NCBI GenBank assembly: GCA_013365325.1
Contig: JABVXV010000269.1
Location: forward strand, 1 to 64,000
Direction of reading: 5' to 3'
DNA: 64,000 bases
Source of the DNA: Dipetalonema caudispina
Lineage: Eukaryota > Nematoda > Chromadorea > Rhabditida > Onchocercidae
The notes beneath the pieces are model-generated. The model had not been told where the DNA came from, did not search any database, and worked only from the letters and a program-made list of their open reading frames with translations. Position numbers and translations under genes: made by a program. Below are positions 58,259 to 64,000 of this stretch, in pieces (the first letter of the stretch is position 1; each line of letters starts with the position of its first letter).

Positions 58259-61111
58259 CCTAAGTAATATTAATTCCAGTTAGTGGAATTAGTTACAGAA
58301 AATAAAATCAGTTATTGGTGAATAATTCCAGTGTGATATTGCTGTTAATTTTTTTTAAAATTTCGTTTTTTCTATGGAATTGTAACAGGCAAGATATATA
58401 ATAGTGAAACTATACCAATACATTGTATGTTCCGATTAAATGATTGCAGATTAAGATAGGATAATATTATTTCCAGGTTATACTTCTTCTTTTTCTTTTA
58501 GCTTTCATTTTTTGATTCAAATTTTCAATTCACTTTTTTACTTTCATTTTTCTTAATCGTTAACAAAAAATTTAGGATGAAAATTAATTATTTTTGGTTA
58601 ATTTCATTTTATATTCTCCGAATTGACAAGTTAAGTTTTGCTTAATTTTTTTCTCTTTTTCAAACAAAATATTAACTGAGATTGAGAATATAAAATAATG
58701 CAAAAGAGAAAAGTGTTATTATCATTATGAGAGAACTGAATAACTTTCCTGGCAATATTTTAATTAATATAGTTTTATCAAATAGAACCTGCAATTGTAC
58801 TTTTAAGCTTATTTTAAGCTTTGAGGAATAGCTTTTATCAGGCTTTTATTGAGCAATTGCTTTAAAAAAGTTCCAATGGATATGATAAGCTATTCAAATT
58901 ATTAATTGTCAAGTTAGGATTGCATACTTATCAGTTTTATCTAATTTTCAAGGTCCTGCATTTTGCTCTTATTTTGATATGAAGTTTGGTTAATTGCGCA
59001 CTTGATAGTTTAGTATATGATGATTACCAATTATTTTTGTTGATTTTAGATATAACTTTTCAAAAATTTCATAAAATATGAGCGGATATCTTGCAACTTG
59101 GATTGTGAAGATGCGAACTTGTTATTAAGTAATGAGGTTATTGATTGTCAAAGTTGATTTGATAATTGGTAATTTCAATGCGTTTCAGGGTTGGATAAAA
59201 GTGAATATTTTGTGTTTTCCTTTTCTTTCCACAAGTGCAATCCCTAAAAGTAAACTTAATGTGATCCATGAAGCCTATATAGACTAGCAACAATAGTAGC
59301 ATTTGCAGTTCTCATTCAGTTCCAATTAATTACTTTTATGCTATTTGAATGTAAGTTGTATATTATTTCTACTGATTTTGCTTGGCTTGCTTGAAATCTG
59401 TTTTTTCTTTTTTTTTTTTTTCAAGAAAGGAAATAATTAGCAATTATATCGCAACATGAATATAGCGATTCATTTTTCTCTTTTTTTTTTTTTTTTTGAA
59501 CTGGGAAAAAAATTGTAGAAAAGAAATCAATACATTCAATATGAATATGGCATACATTTTTCATTTTAATATGGCATTGTTAAACTTAATGGCTTAAAGG
59601 ATTACCTTTGTATTTAAAAAGAATCAAGAAGATTTAATCTTACCGTAAATTGATAAAGTCTTCAGTAGATGATAGTTGTGCTATGTTAGATCACAAAAGT
59701 TAGTTTCGTTCTCTTGGTCTAAGCTGAGGTACTTGCCCAATTTTAAAATACTTTTCACAATCTTAACCATTTCATCAAGAAGCATGTTTCAGTTATAAAA
59801 ATTAATGATTCATCATGTTTAAAACTAATATATTTTTTTGAGTCGCTAATATGAATTGGGATTCTTGAGAGGTGATGGGAAGTGAAAAGTGAATGAATTA
59901 TTTGAAATCAAAAGAATGACGAAACTATAATAAAATTGGAATGTTTACGAGCTGATTTGTTTTTTCGATATGATAGTAACTATTAATTCACTGATTACTT
60001 TATTCGCAACTGAGAAGATATGAGACAAACATGCACCAAATGGTTTTACTGAAAAATGAGATAAAGTTTGGTGGAAGTACGCGAACGATATCATTCTTTG
60101 GGAAGTGATTGAACATTAAGAAATGACCAGAAACAGGGATATAGTACAAATTAAGATTTTCGAATGTGTAAAAAAAAGAAAATTTAAAAATGCATGCAAG
60201 TTTAAATAGGATCGAAGTGTAATATTGGATTCAGTTTGAGAAATAAATTCAACCATAATGATTTAGATGATAGGAATTAAGGAATAAAATTAAATTTAAA
60301 AAATGAATGAATTTGTAGCATAAAATGCAGTATAAAATTGAATGGAAATCAAGTTTATAGAAGAAGAAAAAGGAGAGAATTCAACATTAATGGTTTCATT
60401 TTGCACTTGTTAAGTATATCATTTCTTTATTCATAGGCCGTAGTAGGCATTTCAAGGACTTTAATAAAGCTTCTCATTTCTCCTAGTTTATATGTTTACC
60501 TTTTTTTTTTTTTCTACCAACACTAAAATTATACTGGTTTTTCGTTAACTATCCAATCCGATATTTGTGACATGGCAAAACGGAAAGTAAACTGTAACAG
60601 ATGTATTTACTACGTTTTTCCAGTCATTAAAATCAGGTTCTGTGATCTTCAGTTTTCATAGTCACATTGTGTTGTGAGGGAAAAGTCCATACAGCTGTTT
60701 GCTTTTCCTCTATGTTAATCATTCCCATATCTTTTTGTGAAAATTAAATTTCAAGCAAGAGAAAAAAAAAAGCGAGAAATCCTTTAAATACTTTTTAATG
60801 AATTCTGTATTATTCAAGTTCATTTACTTCTTCTAATTTTTCTCATTTTTTCGATTAAATTAAATTATTTGACCTTTTTTCCTTTCCTTTAATTTCACCA
60901 ATTTTGCAAATTTTTGCTTATATTCAATGAAATCTTTAAATTTAACTGGTAGTTTAATATAGTAGCCAAAACTACTCTATGATTCGTTTCATCATGATAT
61001 TAAACAATGTATCGTAACATAGCTTGGCTAGTCATATATTCTAGTAGGATTTTCGAAATAAAAACGTAGTAAAAAACGTGGATCTGTTAATCGAACTACA
61101 ACCTTTTCTGG

Positions 61112-61131
61112 AATATATCACGTGATATATT
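61112..61131. promoter_or_regulatory. 20-base perfect palindrome around CACGTG
   Basis: AATATATCACGTGATATATT is identical on both strands and centres on an E-box core. It could bind a basic helix-loop-helix dimer; no nearby gene is evident, so a chance palindrome is possible. Confidence 0.3.
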
Positions 61132-62909
61132 ATGATTATGATCATCCTATATGATTAGATAATGCTAATGTAAAAATGTTGTGAATATACTGTATTTCTT
61201 TCCTTTTTTTTTTTGCATATGTTATGATTATTTATTTCGTCGTCATGGTAATAGGATACTTTACTTTGAGAACTTTTTCTCCTTCCATATCTTTCCATTT
61301 CGATCGTACATAAATTATTGGAAAAAATTGCAATTGACACCTTTTAATGACCTTACCACGATTAAGTGTAATGTTTGTATGGCTGATCTGGATAGATATT
61401 TTGCTATTTAATTTCCTTCATTCAATATAGGACAATGAAGTTAATGGGGCAATATTTCCTCCAGTTTCCCTATCAACGTTTGTTTGTTTTTTTCTTCTTT
61501 TATTAAAGTTCTAACGATGTATTTTTTTTTTTGGTTATCTCTTTTTCCAAGGAAATTTATGCAAATTCCGAATAAAAACGTGTATAAACCTTTTAGGTAA
61601 TCGTTAAAAGAATTTAAATGCAACAATTGTTAGAGCTATTCAAAAGCTTAAATTTTTTGATTTTTTATCAAAAAAGAAGCGAAAGAGCAAAGTATAAAAT
61701 AAAAATGTTGCTTTCAGGATTACGTTGCGTATCGCTGAAGAGAGATGGAAACTAGAAGTGATGGATTACCCGATGGCTTCTATAAGACGTAAGGATTGAT
61801 GAAATTTTCACATTCAGGATATAAGATGAAGGGAAAAGTTCGTTGAAGAGTGTTTGCTAAATGGTTAATTTATGGGGAACGTAAAACAGAGAGTAGTAAT
61901 GTTTTGTCTTTTCAAAAAAAAAAAAGTTTTAAGAATTGAAAATATTAATTAACATGCCTGAATATGTTGATAACATTCAGGAGTTAACGAAGAATTGGTT
62001 GACACACAAAATGATCGTTTTTTCGCAACATTCCTTTCTGATTTTTGTTTTGCCCGGGAAAAAAGAAGACAGTTTTTTTTTTTTTCTCTCTCTCTCTCTT
62101 TCTTTCTCCCTGTGTGTATGAAAATTAAAATGATGCAAATTACGATAATAAATTGAATGATAAAGTTTATGCGATTTAAAAATTTTAAAACAGAGAAATC
62201 ATATCCTTCAAAAAAATGAAATAAACCAAGGGGAGATGAAGGAGGAGAATGAGAACGAAATGAAGGCAAGTTTATATGTTATATGAGAAGGGTAGTGTAG
62301 TGTTGAGAAAATTGGTGGGTTTCTTTTTTTTTTTTTTTTTGGAAAAGTACTTCTAATTCTGTTTCTTTACTTCACTTGCTATTGCATTGCATTCTTTTTT
62401 TTTTTTTTACTTTTCCTTTCTCTTTACTTGAATTATGAAACAAACTTAAGCATAAATGAAAGCAGGGAAAAAAGAAAAAAAAAAAATTATGCTTTTTATG
62501 AAGTGATTGGCATATACGATAGATAATTGTAGTTTTATATCAAAAGATATTCATATGAAAGAAGGAAACGATAAGGTAAGATGTGATTTCCATTTTTATA
62601 CTTTATAATTATGTTATTCTATATATGTGTTCAATATACACCCATTAACATATGTTTAACATATGAACAAATTAAAACGTTGAAATAATTAAAAGATATG
62701 CTCAAAATTGATAGTATACAAGGAAAGAGAGAGCAGATTAAATGCAAACATATACATGCATACATGAACTGATGCGTGTATAGTATTATACATATATATA
62801 TATATATATTTGTGTGGACAAATAGATGCGGGCAGGTAGGTATTTATGACATTTGTGCAAAAGAATCAATAAATGGAAGGGAAAAAAAGTGAAATATTGG
62901 TAGTTATGA

Positions 62910-63070
62910 ATGCGTGTATATGTGTGTGTATGTGTTGTATGTGGCGTATACGTGTATGTGTATGTGTGTATGTTACGTGTATGTATGTATGTATGTGTAT
63001 ATATGTTATATAAATGTGGATTGAGCAGGGGAAAGGAATTACTGCTTGTGTGTGTATGTATGTATGTTTG
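62910..63070. repeat. GT/GTAT-rich simple repeat
   Basis: Mixed GTGTAT, GTAT and GTGT units, with a four-unit GTAT run near 62980 and another near 63055. It is the main purine-pyrimidine alternating stretch in the window. Confidence 0.85.
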
Positions 63071-64000
63071 TTTAAGTTTTGTTAGTTGAAGAGAAAAGAA
63101 TGAAAGAAAGAAAAGGAAGGAATTCTTGCATCAGTATTTGTTATTTGATGGTTCGAATGGGAAGAATAGAATGTTGAAAATTGTTGAGAAGAGGCGAAGA
63201 AGTATCTTTGCCACTTGCTTTGAAGTATTACTGCAAAGCTGGATTGGAAAGCATCGTAACATATCCCGCATTCATCCGGTTAGTTTGTCTTCAGTCACTG
63301 CATGCGCCCTATAATTGTAACGCTAAGAAGAAGAGGAAGCGGTAATGAGTGGGATATGAAAGAGAGAGGAAGATAAATGGATATGGTGATAGAGGAGGAA
63401 AGAAATTTGTCTTATTTATGCTAGTATCAAGGAATGGAATTATTTTAAGCAAAACCGATTTTAAACCAAAAATGGGTTGTTTTGATTTAGTAGATAAGAG
63501 GTTAAGATAAATTAACACCAAATAATGGGTTATGGTTACAGTATGGTGATAAATGATTTATACAATTACTAATAATGATTATATTAGTTTAGCGGTAGGT
63601 AGTAGTAAAATTTGGTTAAATGCCTTTTTTTTTTTAGGTATTATCAGGAAATGATTGATACATTTTCAGCTTTGCTAATTTGGAAAGGAAAAATAATCTT
63701 GTAAGATTATCTTCTTATCACTACTTTTTTGTCGGCAAATACTGGAAGAATCATGTGGAGAAATTACACATAATTTCAATGTTTCAAAGTTAAATTTTAA
63801 TGTTTCACATATACTATGAAATTTTTGGCAACATTTCAAAGAATAACATCGGCCATTAGCCATCATCGGCCAATCATATGACTTTTGGAATTTGTTTATC
63901 TCCACTTTTCTTTCTCCTCTTTCTTGCCCATCCCAAAATGTTTTAATTCGATTTTTACTGCCACAGATAACATAAACGTACTTTAAGTTCATTTGTGATT

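Larger units (their letters stand above)
57108..64000. other. Gene-free AT-rich region upstream of lipoyl synthase
   Basis: Almost 7 kb with no recognisable coding sequence on either strand. It contains a degenerate 49-base tandem repeat (58084-58258), a 20-base palindrome with CACGTG (61112-61131), poly-T and CT tracts, and a GTAT/GT-rich stretch (about 62910-63070). The open frames near 61.2, 61.9, 63.1 and 63.7 kb have no family resemblance and are rich in homopolymer-derived residues. The region may include the promoter of lipoyl synthase or introns of a gene starting beyond the right edge. Confidence 0.55.

Noticed and set aside
61949..62269. 106-aa minus-strand frame
   Set aside because: Includes CT/GA microsatellite-derived ERERE runs and poly-K; no gene context.
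63126..63314. 62-aa plus-strand frame
   Set aside because: No homology recognised and no flanking splice signals good enough to support an exon.
63675..63992. 105-aa minus-strand frame at the right edge
   Set aside because: No recognised domain; could be an exon of a gene beyond the window, but nothing in the sequence supports it.

Overview
The window is eukaryotic nuclear DNA from a nematode, most likely a filarial or related parasitic species. This is inferred from strong AT-richness, long poly-T runs, introns of about 100-1200 bases ending in T-rich TTTCAG-type acceptors, and T-rich acceptor-like AG sites just upstream of several start codons, as expected for spliced-leader trans-splicing. 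Nearly all genes are broken into exons, so I rebuilt the models by reading splice sites and phase and by comparing with remembered family members. No database search was run. The species cannot be named from the sequence alone.

Layout. 1-10.5 kb: TTA microsatellite and gene-free AT-rich DNA upstream of a calcium pump. 10.56-18.90 kb (+): SERCA-type calcium ATPase, 17 exons, 1065 aa. 18.9-24.6 kb: gene-free. 24.58-30.02 kb (+): polypeptide N-acetylgalactosaminyltransferase, 11 exons, 568 aa. 31.52-33.20 kb (+): density-regulated protein DENR. 34.78-36.08 kb (+): elongin B. 36.83-40.66 kb (+): UTP25 (digestive organ expansion factor). 41.42-42.13 kb (-): ATX1/CUC-1 copper chaperone. 43.07-43.63 kb (+): CDK2AP1/DOC-1 homologue. 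43.71-46.17 kb (+): DPH7 diphthine methylesterase-type WD40 protein, only 80 bases after the previous stop and so a probable operon partner. 46.41-49.10 kb (-): RGP1. 50.59-53.22 kb (-): unrecognised protein with a cold-shock-like domain. 54.25-57.11 kb (-): mitochondrial lipoyl synthase. 57.1-64 kb: gene-free, with simple repeats.

The genes are mostly housekeeping: calcium storage, O-glycosylation, translation re-initiation, ubiquitin ligase and transcription adaptor, ribosome biogenesis, copper delivery, chromatin or cell cycle, diphthamide synthesis, Golgi trafficking and lipoate synthesis. They form no single pathway. Three (DENR, UTP25, DPH7) relate to ribosomes or translation.

The most unusual items are two long near-perfect RNA hairpins (737-823, and 35652-35730 inside an elongin B intron), a strongly supported GC-AG intron in RGP1 with a second possible one in UTP25, and minute first coding exons (ATG alone in elongin B, nine bases in the copper chaperone). 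Others are a possible SERCA C-terminal splice switch, a MITE-like inverted repeat and a 44-base palindrome. I found no convincing new multi-gene system, virus, CRISPR array or tRNA.
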